Below, piece after piece: positions 17,375 to 26,431 of a DNA stretch of 64,000 bases (its first letter is position 1; each line of letters opens with the position of its first letter). The stretch comes from Aneurinibacillus uraniidurans (GTDB lineage Bacteria; Bacillota; Bacilli; Aneurinibacillales; Aneurinibacillaceae). The DNA lies in the NCBI RefSeq assembly GCF_028471905.1, contig NZ_CP116902.1, forward strand, positions 2,330,501 through 2,394,500, read 5' to 3'. The position numbers and the translations under genes were made by a program. The notes beneath the pieces are model-generated. The model was not told the origin of the DNA and made no database searches. It saw only the letters and a list, made by a program, of their open reading frames with translations.

Positions 17375-20300
17375 TCACCTTACTGCCACGTACTCCTTGG
17401 CAGCTGGGAAATATCCGATTGTAACAGCATGAGAGACTAGCACCTGTGTTAACGCCTGATCTGGCTTTGGACACTCGATTCCTTCTCTGCTTAAAATCTC
17501 TTGTGCTTCCTTACACACATACCGATATTCAGAATCGTGTGCTCCATCCCCTTCGAGCTGAGCTATCGCTAACTCAAACCCTTCAGTCTTTCTGCCGGAA
17601 TCATCTAGCTGGAATAAATACTCCTGATATTTCATCGGTTCTAGAAGCGTAATCTCATAGCCTAGCACTCGTAATTGTGTAATGAAGTCTGCATAATGAA
17701 TCTGTTCACGATTACATATGTGGAAGGTTCTTCCGTCCGCTTCTGGTTGACTGGCCAGCTTTACAATCGCTCGACTAGCGTAATCGACTGGTGTGATATC
17801 GACGTACCAATCCGCAGTAGGAGCAACACGTAAGAGCAGCATCGCTTTTATCATCCGGTAAAACGCATTGCTTTCAATGTTACGCTGGAATTTTCCAGAC
17901 TGCGTACGACCAACCAAATTACCTACACGATAAATCGTCGCAGCAACACCTTGCTGCATTGCCGCCCGTACAATGTTCTCTGCCTGCAGCTTACTATTGG
18001 AGTACTCATTTTCTAATACCACATCATATGTGAAATCACCATGTTTCACAAAGTCATCCCATTGCCCGCTCATCGCCAGGTCTTCCGGTACACTTACCGT
18101 TGAGATGTGATGAAAATGAGCACCTTGCTTATGACGAATCATGTCAAGTAAGAGCGCTGTCCCTCTTACATTTATTTTTTCAAAATGGGCGGAGTCTCCG
18201 AAATGACGAACATCCGCTGCACAATGAATAATCGCATCCAGCTTATCAGACAACTCAGCGCGCACCTCAGAAGATAGACCAAGATCAGACTCACTTAGAT
18301 CTCCTTCGACCATTACGATCCTATGCTGGAAGTCTTCTGTCTGAATATCTGGAAAATAAAAGTTCATCGTATCAAGCAGACGCTGACTAGGTGAAACGCC
18401 CCCGGAAACACGAATCAGACAATAAACGGTCGCTTTCGTTTCCTGCAACAGCTCATGGATGATGTGGGCGCCAAGATAACCGGTTCCTCCCGTTACAAGT
18501 ACATTCTGTGCTTCCTTCCACGCCCGATTCTTTGCCGCTTTTACCGCAGGAGGTTCTGTTAACTCCTTAATCTGGCGCTCTTCATTAGACAATGCCTGTG
18601 TCGGTGCTAACTCTTTTGCTTGCTCCACATATTCTGCTAATGCCGCAATCGTACGATAGCGGAAAAAATCCTGGATCTTCAAGAAAGGAAACGTAGGCTT
18701 GAGCAAGACAAGAATGCTGATGATTTTTAATGAATGACCGCCGCTTTCAAAGAAGTCATCCGTAACCCCGATTTCCTCTACACCAAGCACTTTTTCCCAT
18801 GCTTTGGCGATACATATCTCTGTCTCACTTTTCGGCTTTTCCCGATTTCCTTGTGTTAGGACAATCTTATCTTCTCTGCTCACTAATAGCTTCCGATCAA
18901 TCTTACCCGTCGGAGAAATCGGCAGATTCTCCAGGAAAATAAACTGTTCCGGAATCATATACCCTGGCAGCAATTGAGCCAGAAATAATCGTATGTCCTT
19001 TTCATTCAACGGATGCATACTACCTGTACTGTAGTACGTTACCAGTCGTTTATTCCCGTCTTCTTCTACCTTTGCTACAACCGCTACATGTTCAACATCG
19101 GCTTGCTTAGCAAATGCATCTTCAATTTCATCGATTTCAATTCGGTGACCGCGAATTTTCACCTGATTGTCCTTACGTCCCACATACTCGATATTACCGT
19201 CAGCTAACAAACGGACAATATCTCCCGACTTATATAAATACTCTCCTGAAGTATCAGAGAATAGATGCGGTACAAAAGCATCCGCTGTTTTATCGGGCTT
19301 ATTCAAGTATTCCTTAGCTAAGCCTACTCCACCGATATACAGCTCACCCGGTACATGAATTGGACATAACTGCCCATGTGGATCTACCACGTACGTTTCA
19401 TAATTGTCATACGGCTTTCCAATCGGAATATATACTTGATCGGATGGAACTTCTTCTTCGACAAGATAAATCGTAGTCCCTACCGTACACTCTGTTGGTC
19501 CGTATGCATTAAAAATCTTACTAGAAAGTCCAAAACGGCGCTGCCATAGACGTACGGTTTCACCAGTTAGTGCTTCACCTGCTACAATGATTCTCTTAAT
19601 TGTTTGCAGTTTAGGAATGCTTTCCTCTTCTAGATAAGCGGCAATTTGTTTAAAGAAGGCGGTCGGCAAGGCCAACGCTCCTGTTGCCTGTACCCTCTCG
19701 GCAGCATTCGCAAATTCTTCAATGGCCATCCGCTCCACATTCGCAAGCAAATGCAAACGCGCCCCCCAAAGCAATGCAGAAAATGTCTCGGCAATCGAGG
19801 CATCAAAGCTATAAGAAGCAAATTGCAGAAAAACATCCTCTGGCATACATTCATACGGTCCCCGCAAATATACGAGCAAATTGACGGCACCTCTATGAAG
19901 AATAACCGTTCCTTTCGGGTTCCCTGTCGAACCAGACGTATAAATCACATAAGCAGGATCTTCTGCCGCTGGATAGGTAGAAAAATGAATCGCGTCATAC
20001 GGAATCAACGATGCATCATCCACATACAGTACCTGAGCAGCATGCTCGGTCGAACGAATACATTCCTCCAGGGTACTTGTATATGCTGGTTTCGTGACGA
20101 TAAAAGCAGCCCGACTATCCCCAAGCATATACTCGATACGGGCAAGTGGATATTCCGGATCAATCGGGACATAAACACCACCCGCTTTCATAATTCCTAA
20201 TAGGCCTACTACAGTTTCAAGACTCCGTTCCATGAACAGAGCGACAAAGTCTCCTGTTTTCAGCCCATGATCGCATAGCATTTGCGCAACCTGATTCGAT

Positions 20301-21121
20301 TTGTTGTGCAGCTCTTCGTACGTAAGCTGTCCTTTCTCCGAGGAGAGGGCAATACGAGACGGAAATTTCGTCGCCGCTTCGATAAACAAAGCCGGAAGCG
20401 TCTTGTCTGCTGGAAATGCTCTTTTTGTATCATTCAGTGTCTGATACAGTTCCCGTTCTACCTGACTCAAAATCGTACATTTACGGAAATGAGCATCCGG
20501 TTGAGTTACCAGTGTTTCTAAAATTATTTGATATTGTTCAATAAAACGATGGATCGATTCCAACTTATATGCTGCAGCATGAAACTGTACTTCTACATCA
20601 CACTCATTTGAATGTACATCCACATTCCAGATCATTGGTACCGATTGTTCATTGCACGCGGCATCCCTTGTCGTAAAGATGGCCGGATACTGAATCGGTG
20701 TAGCCGTATGGAGGAAAAGGCGATGTTCAAGCGCTTCCCCTACTCGCATTTTTACTTCCTGTAACAGCTGCTCGAATGTCTCGATTCCCGCAAGAGAAAT
20801 ACGGAGAGGAAGAATGTTTATGTCTTCCCCCTCATAAACAGCAGGAATACCCACAATCAGGTCTTCCTCATACGTAAGCCGATACATCCAAGTAATATAG
20901 GCAGACAGCAGCATCGCTTCTATTTCGTTGTCACTCGCTTGGCATACATGATGTACCTTCTGTAGCCACGGTCCTTGTATCGAAACCTTCACCGATTCTT
21001 TTTCCGCATCGTATAACGAAAATCGCGAGAAATCGGCTGGTATTTGAATAATAGGCAGCGGCTCAGCCAATCGATCAAGCCAGTACCGTTCGGTAGTTTT
21101 TTCTTTTGTATACTCTTCCAT
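17375..21121 (-). CDS. Single-module NRPS: partial C - A - PCP - terminal thioester reductase
   Basis: A 1248-residue protein. Residues about 1-215 are the C-terminal half of a condensation domain (starts at YWLDRL, no HHxxxDG active site). The adenylation domain (about 240-740) has YTSGSTGNPKG, NAYGPTE, YKSGD and PTGKIDRK motifs. The carrier domain has DDFFESGGHSLK with the phosphopantetheine serine. The C-terminal reductase (about 880-1248) has VTGGTGYLGAH and the YSNSK catalytic motif. It would load one amino acid and release it as an aldehyde or alcohol. Reading the specificity positions by eye gives D-A-A-A-I-A-A-V-G-K, which suggests a hydrophobic substrate at low confidence. An sfp gene follows 2 nt later. 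Upstream, a chemoreceptor gene ends 50 nt away. Confidence 0.93.
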   Translation of the reverse strand: MEEYTKEKTTERYWLDRLAEPLPIIQIPADFSRFSLYDAEKESVKVSIQGPWLQKVHHVCQASDNEIEAMLLSAYITWMYRLTYEEDLIVGIPAVYEGEDINILPLRISLAGIETFEQLLQEVKMRVGEALEHRLFLHTATPIQYPAIFTTRDAACNEQSVPMIWNVDVHSNECDVEVQFHAAAYKLESIHRFIEQYQIILETLVTQPDAHFRKCTILSQVERELYQTLNDTKRAFPADKTLPALFIEAATKFPSRIALSSEKGQLTYEELHNKSNQVAQMLCDHGLKTGDFVALFMERSLETVVGLLGIMKAGGVYVPIDPEYPLARIEYMLGDSRAAFIVTKPAYTSTLEECIRSTEHAAQVLYVDDASLIPYDAIHFSTYPAAEDPAYVIYTSGSTGNPKGTVILHRGAVNLLVYLRGPYECMPEDVFLQFASYSFDASIAETFSALLWGARLHLLANVERMAIEEFANAAERVQATGALALPTAFFKQIAAYLEEESIPKLQTIKRIIVAGEALTGETVRLWQRRFGLSSKIFNAYGPTECTVGTTIYLVEEEVPSDQVYIPIGKPYDNYETYVVDPHGQLCPIHVPGELYIGGVGLAKEYLNKPDKTADAFVPHLFSDTSGEYLYKSGDIVRLLADGNIEYVGRKDNQVKIRGHRIEIDEIEDAFAKQADVEHVAVVAKVEEDGNKRLVTYYSTGSMHPLNEKDIRLFLAQLLPGYMIPEQFIFLENLPISPTGKIDRKLLVSREDKIVLTQGNREKPKSETEICIAKAWEKVLGVEEIGVTDDFFESGGHSLKIISILVLLKPTFPFLKIQDFFRYRTIAALAEYVEQAKELAPTQALSNEERQIKELTEPPAVKAAKNRAWKEAQNVLVTGGTGYLGAHIIHELLQETKATVYCLIRVSGGVSPSQRLLDTMNFYFPDIQTEDFQHRIVMVEGDLSESDLGLSSEVRAELSDKLDAIIHCAADVRHFGDSAHFEKINVRGTALLLDMIRHKQGAHFHHISTVSVPEDLAMSGQWDDFVKHGDFTYDVVLENEYSNSKLQAENIVRAAMQQGVAATIYRVGNLVGRTQSGKFQRNIESNAFYRMIKAMLLLRVAPTADWYVDITPVDYASRAIVKLASQPEADGRTFHICNREQIHYADFITQLRVLGYEITLLEPMKYQEYLFQLDDSGRKTEGFELAIAQLEGDGAHDSEYRYVCKEAQEILSREGIECPKPDQALTQVLVSHAVTIGYFPAAKEYVAVR

Positions 21122-21171
21122 TACACTATCACCCTTTTATTAGTTTCTATCTTTGGCTGCTATTCGTGTAA

Positions 21172-22908
21172 TTACAGATGGAAACGTTCAATCGTCTCTT
21201 TCAGCTCACAGACTACTTCATCTAATTCTTCTGTTTCCTTGGCAATCTCTTGCATCGATGCCAACTGTCTTGTCGACGATGAAGAAACAGCAGAAGCATT
21301 ACCTGCAAACTCTTGGGAAACGCCTGCCACTGATTCCATCGATGCTGTTACTTGTTGTGAACTAGCTGCCATTTCCTCAGACGTAGCCGATACTTCCTGA
21401 ATTTGTGCATTAATACTGTGAACTGCTTCTAAAATATAGGCAAAAGCTTGTCCTGCCTTTTCAACGACTTCCATTCCTACATTTACTTCCCTAACCGTAT
21501 GATCCATCGATGAAATAGAATGAGTCGTACTTCCTTGAATTTCCTGTACAAGATTTGCGATTTGCTGGGCGGATTGCGTGGACTGCTCCGCTAATTTCCT
21601 CACTTCATCAGCTACAACCGCAAATCCCTTCCCATGCTCACCCGCACGTGCTGCTTCAATTGCCGCATTAAGTGCTAATAAGTTCGTTTGAGAAGAAATC
21701 TCGGTAATAATGTCTACAATTTTACTAATTTCCTGCGAGTGCTCTCCTAATGATCTCACATCAGAAACAGATTGATTGACCGAAAGACTAATGCTTTTCA
21801 TCTGTTCGATTACTTTCTTCGTGATGATGTTTCCTTCTTCTGCTTCTGAAGCCATTGTATTCGAGACTTCAGAGATGCTGCCCGAGGTGAGCGCTACATG
21901 CTGAACTCCGTCTGCCAACTCCTGCGTAGCCTGTGAGCTGGCCATGATGCTCCCAACCTGCATCTCCGTACCGCTGGCAATTTCCTGAATCGCTGCCGAA
22001 ACTTGCTGATTCTCTTGCACAGTATTTTTAATTTCGGATGATAGTCTTGTTGATAAATGAGAAATGCGGGACGAAACATCCGTTACGTTATGAATAATCC
22101 CCCGCAGATTTTTGAGCATCGCATAAAAGCTTTTTCCTAATTCACCAATCTCATCGTTACTTTTTATTTCCTCAATTTCAATATTCAAATTCCCCTCCGC
22201 AATCATATGTGCTTTTTCGGACAGGGATTGAATCGGTGCCATCATACGTCTGATGATAAAATAAATAAGCAATCCACTAACAATGATAAAGAACAGCATC
22301 ATGTACAAAATTGTACTGGCTTCTTTCCATGCTTTTTGATTGACTTCCGCTACATTATAATCAACCACATAAAGCGCAATAACATTGTTGTTTTCATCTA
22401 CAATCGGCGCAAGCCCTGTTTTGTATTGACCGTACTGATCGCCATATACATCTGTAGCTTGAATTTTCTTCTGTTCAAACGACGTTTTCATCAGAGCAAG
22501 CAAATCCGGTGAGAGGCCTACTTCGTTCAGGTTCTGATTATATGGTACATCTGCTTTTCTTAGACTTGAACTCATTGCAACATTAAAAAACTGTCCATTC
22601 TTATAGGAGGCAATAAATAAGTTGGCAATAATTTTAGAATTGCCCATGATTTCATCCATCTTTTTTGTCATTTGCAGTGCATCCGGGTTTTTATCATTCG
22701 GCTGCGCAACGATGGATCGTACTTGATCCTGATTTACTTCTTCTGCCAGAATAGCTGCTGCATCATTCAACTGCTTGCTCATACTATTCAAGTTACTATT
22801 TTTAATCATAGAATATGCAGCTATACTACTAAAAACTCCAAAAGCAACTAAGATAGCAAGAGCCGCAATAATAATTTTCATACTTGCCGAACTTCTAATC
22901 TTCCTCAC
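21172..22908 (-). CDS. Methyl-accepting chemotaxis protein under riboswitch control
   Basis: A 578-residue receptor with TM1 (about 11-33), a Cache-like extracellular domain (about 40-190), TM2, HAMP, and a signalling domain with the conserved [25 protein letters not shown] tip in pieces. The start is GTG at 22908, 6 nt after a GAGGGG ribosome binding site; the nearby ATG at 22912 is out of frame. The leader holds a c-di-GMP-I riboswitch plus terminator, and the NRPS gene follows after 50 nt without a visible terminator. Confidence 0.93.
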   Translation of the reverse strand: MRKIRSSASMKIIIAALAILVAFGVFSSIAAYSMIKNSNLNSMSKQLNDAAAILAEEVNQDQVRSIVAQPNDKNPDALQMTKKMDEIMGNSKIIANLFIASYKNGQFFNVAMSSSLRKADVPYNQNLNEVGLSPDLLALMKTSFEQKKIQATDVYGDQYGQYKTGLAPIVDENNNVIALYVVDYNVAEVNQKAWKEASTILYMMLFFIIVSGLLIYFIIRRMMAPIQSLSEKAHMIAEGNLNIEIEEIKSNDEIGELGKSFYAMLKNLRGIIHNVTDVSSRISHLSTRLSSEIKNTVQENQQVSAAIQEIASGTEMQVGSIMASSQATQELADGVQHVALTSGSISEVSNTMASEAEEGNIITKKVIEQMKSISLSVNQSVSDVRSLGEHSQEISKIVDIITEISSQTNLLALNAAIEAARAGEHGKGFAVVADEVRKLAEQSTQSAQQIANLVQEIQGSTTHSISSMDHTVREVNVGMEVVEKAGQAFAYILEAVHSINAQIQEVSATSEEMAASSQQVTASMESVAGVSQEFAGNASAVSSSSTRQLASMQEIAKETEELDEVVCELKETIERFHL

Positions 22909-23007
22909 TCATAACCCCTCCAGATCATCATCTTTCCTTATCCCCTGCAACACCTATAGTTCAACCCACCAAGTCAGCAAATTCTGTATATTCCCCCTTC
23001 AACAAAA

Positions 23008-23054
23008 AAACAACCCCTAATAAAACGAATGCACAAAGCAAGCAGGGGTTGTTT
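23008..23054 (-). terminator. Riboswitch-linked intrinsic terminator
   Basis: On the minus strand, AAACAACCCCT pairs with AGGGGTTGTTT across a 25-nt loop and is followed by a T-run, about 85 nt before the chemoreceptor start. The 5' arm (CAACC) can also pair with GGTTG at the 3' edge of the aptamer, so the two structures look mutually exclusive. Confidence 0.8.
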
Positions 23055-23057
23055 CGA

Positions 23058-23148
23058 ATGCAACCTGGCAGCCGTAGTCAGAAAGACCGTAGGCCCATAG
23101 CTTTGCGTCCCATCTTTTCAGAAGGTTTGCCAACATTTACATATTATA
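23058..23148 (-). promoter_or_regulatory. c-di-GMP-I (GEMM) riboswitch aptamer and its promoter -10
   Basis: The minus-strand RNA reads GGCAAACC, then a GAAA-capped hairpin, GGGACGCAAAGC, GGCCTACGG, a hairpin, and ACGGCTGCCAGGTTGC. These are the conserved blocks of the GEMM-I aptamer, including the GGGACGCAAAGC core and the tetraloop receptor. A TATAAT hexamer at 23148-23143 places the transcript start right before the aptamer. With the terminator at 23008-23054 it should control elongation into the chemoreceptor gene, most likely by termination when c-di-GMP is bound. Confidence 0.9.
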
Positions 23149-23398
23149 TATGTCACGTATGTTTAAATAACAACGAGGAAAATTTTACACTTTTCCTCAA
23201 ATTTTTTCAATAACAATCTACTAAATAGTACTTTTTTATCACCAAAGAGAGCAATTCAGAGATATTGAAAGCATTTCCATGCGAAAATCGTAAAAATTAA
23301 ATATAGAAAAAGATTTTATCCTATTATAAAGTTAGCATTTTACCGTAATAAAGGGTACAATTTAGATAGTTGAGTATTAATTCTAGGAGGATTCATAC

Positions 23399-24169
23399 AT
23401 GAAACGATTTACAGCCCTACTTTTTGTATTTGCAATGATGTTATCCGTCATTGCCGGATGCTCTAGTACTAGCAACAATAAAAAAGAATTAGTCATCGGT
23501 GTGGATGATCAGTTTGCTCCGATGGGATTTCGAGATGATAAAAACCAACTCGTTGGATTTGACATTGATTATGCACGTGCAGCCGGCAAAAAGATGGGAT
23601 ACAACGTTGTATTCCAGCCAATCGATTGGTCAGCAAAAGAATCCGAGCTGGCTAGCGGTCGCATTGATTTAATCTGGAATGGATATACCATTACGGATGA
23701 ACGGAAACAAAAAGTATTATTTACAAAACCATATCTGAAAAATTCACAAGTGATCGTTATCCCGGCGGCATCACCTATTAAAACTCTAAACGATCTTGCA
23801 GGTAAAAAGATCGGGCTGCAATCGATGTCTTCAGCAGCAGATGCGTTAAATGCAAATCCAATCAAAGCAAAAGTCGGTAACGTATCCGAGTACAAAGATA
23901 ATGTGTTAGCATTAAGTGATTTGAAAATCGGTCGCGTCGATGCACTTGTTATGGACGAAGTAGTTGCCCGCTATTATATGTCGAAAGAAAACAATACATT
24001 TAAATTACTTCCTGAATCATTAGCGCCAGAAGAGTACGGAGTCGGTGTTAAGAAAGGCAATGAAAAATTGTTGAATCAGCTGCAAAAAGCACTCGATGAC
24101 ATGAACAAAGACGGCTCAGCAGCCGAAATCTCTAAAAAATGGTTTGGCGAAGATAAGGTATTGAAATAA
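23399..24169 (+). CDS. Amino-acid ABC transporter substrate-binding lipoprotein (family 3)
   Basis: A 256-residue lipoprotein with signal and lipobox ending IAGC, followed by the family-3 fold: GVDDQFAPMGF, GFDIDYA, and WSAKESELASGRIDLIWNGYTITDERK in pieces. It binds a polar amino acid outside the membrane and hands it to the permease encoded next. The ligand is not clear; cystine or Arg/His types are the closest functional classes. Ribosome binding site CTAGGAGG. An attenuating hairpin separates it from the permease gene. Confidence 0.92.
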   Translation: MKRFTALLFVFAMMLSVIAGCSSTSNNKKELVIGVDDQFAPMGFRDDKNQLVGFDIDYARAAGKKMGYNVVFQPIDWSAKESELASGRIDLIWNGYTITDERKQKVLFTKPYLKNSQVIVIPAASPIKTLNDLAGKKIGLQSMSSAADALNANPIKAKVGNVSEYKDNVLALSDLKIGRVDALVMDEVVARYYMSKENNTFKLLPESLAPEEYGVGVKKGNEKLLNQLQKALDDMNKDGSAAEISKKWFGEDKVLK

Positions 24170-24188
24170 CATACGAACATATGAGAAA

Positions 24189-24220
24189 GAAACCCGGATT
24201 TCTTCAACGATCCGGGTTTC
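24189..24220 (+). terminator. Intercistronic hairpin (probable attenuator)
   Basis: GAAACCCGGAT / ATCCGGGTTTC stem between the binding-protein gene and its permease; the T-run is short, which would let part of the transcripts continue and give excess binding protein. Confidence 0.6.
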
Positions 24221-24240
24221 TCAATTAGGAGTATCGATAA

Positions 24241-24900
24241 ATGAGCATGGATTATATACTAACGACTACCCTTTCAATGCTAGAAGGCGCACAAATGACG
24301 ATTTTGTTATTTCTAATCGCCATTGTTGTGTCCATTCCACTCGGATTTATTTTAACGATGATGGCAAATAGCAAGCTTAAGCCGCTTGCCTGGTTTGCCC
24401 ATGGCTATATTTATGTCATGCGTGGAACCCCATTATTATTACAGCTGCTATTTATTTGTTTTGGTCTGCCTCTCATTCCGGTTGTTGGCGACTATCTGAT
24501 CATGGATCGGTTTGTCGCGGCTTGTGTCGGCTTTATTTTGAACTACGCTGCCTACTTTGCAGAAATCTTCCGCGGTGGTCTGCTAGCGATTGACAAAGGA
24601 CAATATGAAGCTTCACAAGTGTTAGGATTAAACAGATGGCAAACCATAACAAAGGTTATTTTACCGCAAATGTTCCGTGTTGCACTTCCTGCGGTTTCAA
24701 ATGAGTCGATTACACTCATTAAAGATACGGCATTGTTATATGCCGTTGCCGTTCCTGAATTGCTTCATTTTGCGCAAACGGCTGTAAACCGCGACTTTAC
24801 GATTGTTCCATTTTTTATTGCAGGTATCATGTACTTGCTGATGACGCTCGTATTGACACTGCTGTTTAAACTACTTGAAAAAAAGTTCAAATTTGAATAA
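24241..24900 (+). CDS. Polar amino-acid ABC transporter permease (HisM type)
   Basis: A 219-residue membrane protein with about five helices, the FRGTPLL-type loop (VMRGTPLLLQLLF) and the EAA coupling motif (GQYEASQVLGLNRWQTITKVILPQ in part). It is the transmembrane half of the transporter. The ribosome binding site is TTAGGAG. The ATPase gene follows 15 nt later. Confidence 0.93.
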   Translation: MSMDYILTTTLSMLEGAQMTILLFLIAIVVSIPLGFILTMMANSKLKPLAWFAHGYIYVMRGTPLLLQLLFICFGLPLIPVVGDYLIMDRFVAACVGFILNYAAYFAEIFRGGLLAIDKGQYEASQVLGLNRWQTITKVILPQMFRVALPAVSNESITLIKDTALLYAVAVPELLHFAQTAVNRDFTIVPFFIAGIMYLLMTLVLTLLFKLLEKKFKFE

Positions 24901-24915
24901 AAGGATTGGCACCCA

Positions 24916-25659
24916 ATGGATATGATTCAAGTTTCAAATCTAAAAAAATCGTTTGGACACGTGGATGTACTAAAAAAGATTACGTTTTCGATCCAGAAAA
25001 ACGAAGTTGTCGCGGTTATCGGTCCCTCAGGCTCAGGAAAAAGTACGATGCTTCGCAGCCTGGTCGACCTAGAGCATGTCGATGGCGGGAGCGTTTGTGT
25101 GCAAGGGGACTATCTCGTTAAAGATGGAACGTATGCGAACAGCAAGGATATAAAGAAAGTCACATCGAAAATGGGCATGGTGTTTCAGCATTTTAACCTC
25201 TTCCCCCATCTAACCGTAAAAGAAAACCTGGAACTGGCACCTAAGCATGTAAAGAAAGAGCCAGCTGCAGAGATCAGTAAGCGCAGTCGTGAGTTGTTAG
25301 ACAAAGTTGGCTTGGCTGCGAAAGCAGATGCGTACCCTGCCAATCTTTCAGGTGGACAAAAGCAGCGTGTTGCCATTGCTCGTGCCCTGATGATGAAGCC
25401 GGATATTATTCTTTTTGATGAACCGACTTCCGCACTTGACCCGGAACTGACAGGTGAAGTCTTGCAAGTTATGAAACAGCTTGCGGAAGAACACATGACC
25501 ATGATTGTCGTCACACATGAGATGGGATTTGCCCGGGAAGTGGCGAACAAAGTTATGTTTATGGACAACGGTGAAATTTTGGAATCCGGCACACCTGAAC
25601 AGCTCTTTACGAATCCACAATTCGAAAGAACAAAAGCATTTTTACAGCGAGTTTTGTAA
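24916..25659 (+). CDS. Polar amino-acid ABC transporter ATP-binding protein (GlnQ/HisP type)
   Basis: A 247-residue ATPase with Walker [11 protein letters not shown]-loop at FQHFNLFPH, signature LSGGQKQR, Walker [13 protein letters not shown] and the H-switch VVTHEMGFA. It completes a three-gene importer. Terminator follows. Confidence 0.95.
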   Translation: MDMIQVSNLKKSFGHVDVLKKITFSIQKNEVVAVIGPSGSGKSTMLRSLVDLEHVDGGSVCVQGDYLVKDGTYANSKDIKKVTSKMGMVFQHFNLFPHLTVKENLELAPKHVKKEPAAEISKRSRELLDKVGLAAKADAYPANLSGGQKQRVAIARALMMKPDIILFDEPTSALDPELTGEVLQVMKQLAEEHMTMIVVTHEMGFAREVANKVMFMDNGEILESGTPEQLFTNPQFERTKAFLQRVL

Positions 25660-25662
25660 AAC

Positions 25663-25710
25663 AACAGCCTGGCATTCATCCCGTTAAAAAAGGGATGTGT
25701 CAGGCTGTTT
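25663..25710. terminator. Intrinsic terminator
   Basis: AACAGCCTG-ATCCC / GGGAT-CAGGCTGTT hairpin between the ABC ATPase gene (+) and the CotB-like gene (-). Confidence 0.8.
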
Positions 25711-25724
25711 TCCTTATCGTATCG

Positions 25725-26399
25725 CTACGGTACGTGTATGGTTTTAATATGCTGTAAATTCCAACATACCATCTCTCTATCCGCCGTAATAAGCGTAAGC
25801 CTGTTACGACCCACCTTCTGCAGTAAGCCTATTTTTTCATCATTGCCGCCCCCATCTAGGACAACGATCTGATTTTCTAATTTCTCACATTGGCTTTCAA
25901 ACGTTCTGGCTAATGGGATAGAGGTAGGATTAACAGGTAGGGATTGGTTGCTTAATGAATACGGTACAGCAGCTTGCGGATACGGAAGTAGACATTTCAG
26001 ATGGTTCATCGAGATAAACATCGTTTTGTACACAGGGGAGTAAAAAACAAAGTAATCGTTCATAATGCTTGTCAAATACCCATGAATGGATTTATTCCCT
26101 GTCACGTAAATTTGCACAAATTGCCCTTTCGCATTTGTGAGCGTTTTACGAAATGAGATCGAAGCAGTATCGCTTTCAATGGGTGTTTCTACTGGCAGAC
26201 TATCTGTCGACGTTTCCTCCCTTTTGACTTCTTTTACCCGCTGAATATGGACAGTTGGAATATAGAAAAAAGCAGATGCGCTATGATCGTATACAACCAG
26301 AATATCCAACCCGCTATCTATGAGTGTACCTTTGTAGTAACTTTCCCCTGAAATCTTGACCTCTACATGTTTTCCGATGAAATGATGAAACTCATTCAT
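25725..26399 (-). CDS. CotB-like spore coat protein with three Sm-like repeats
   Basis: A 224-residue protein with three similar blocks of about 55-60 residues: FHHFIGKHVEVKISG...YIPTVHIQRVK, then KGQFVQIYVTG...FISMNHLKCL, then LENQIVVLDGG...WNLQHIKTIHV. Each block ends in a [FWY]-[NSP]-x-x-HIK/HLK-like strand, as in the repeats of B. subtilis CotB. It lacks the Ser/Lys-rich tail of CotB. The start at 26399 has a GGGAGACAC ribosome binding site; a longer open frame runs to 26567 into the next gene and is not used. Confidence 0.7.
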   Translation of the reverse strand: MNEFHHFIGKHVEVKISGESYYKGTLIDSGLDILVVYDHSASAFFYIPTVHIQRVKEVKREETSTDSLPVETPIESDTASISFRKTLTNAKGQFVQIYVTGNKSIHGYLTSIMNDYFVFYSPVYKTMFISMNHLKCLLPYPQAAVPYSLSNQSLPVNPTSIPLARTFESQCEKLENQIVVLDGGGNDEKIGLLQKVGRNRLTLITADREMVCWNLQHIKTIHVP

Positions 26400-26431
26400 A
26401 GTGTGTCTCCCTTCTCCTATAAAATAGAGCT

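Noticed and set aside
17373-17474. Longer N-terminus of Sfp reading into the NRPS gene
   Set aside because: The ATG at 17372 has a ribosome binding site and fits the family length; the extension has no match to Sfp.
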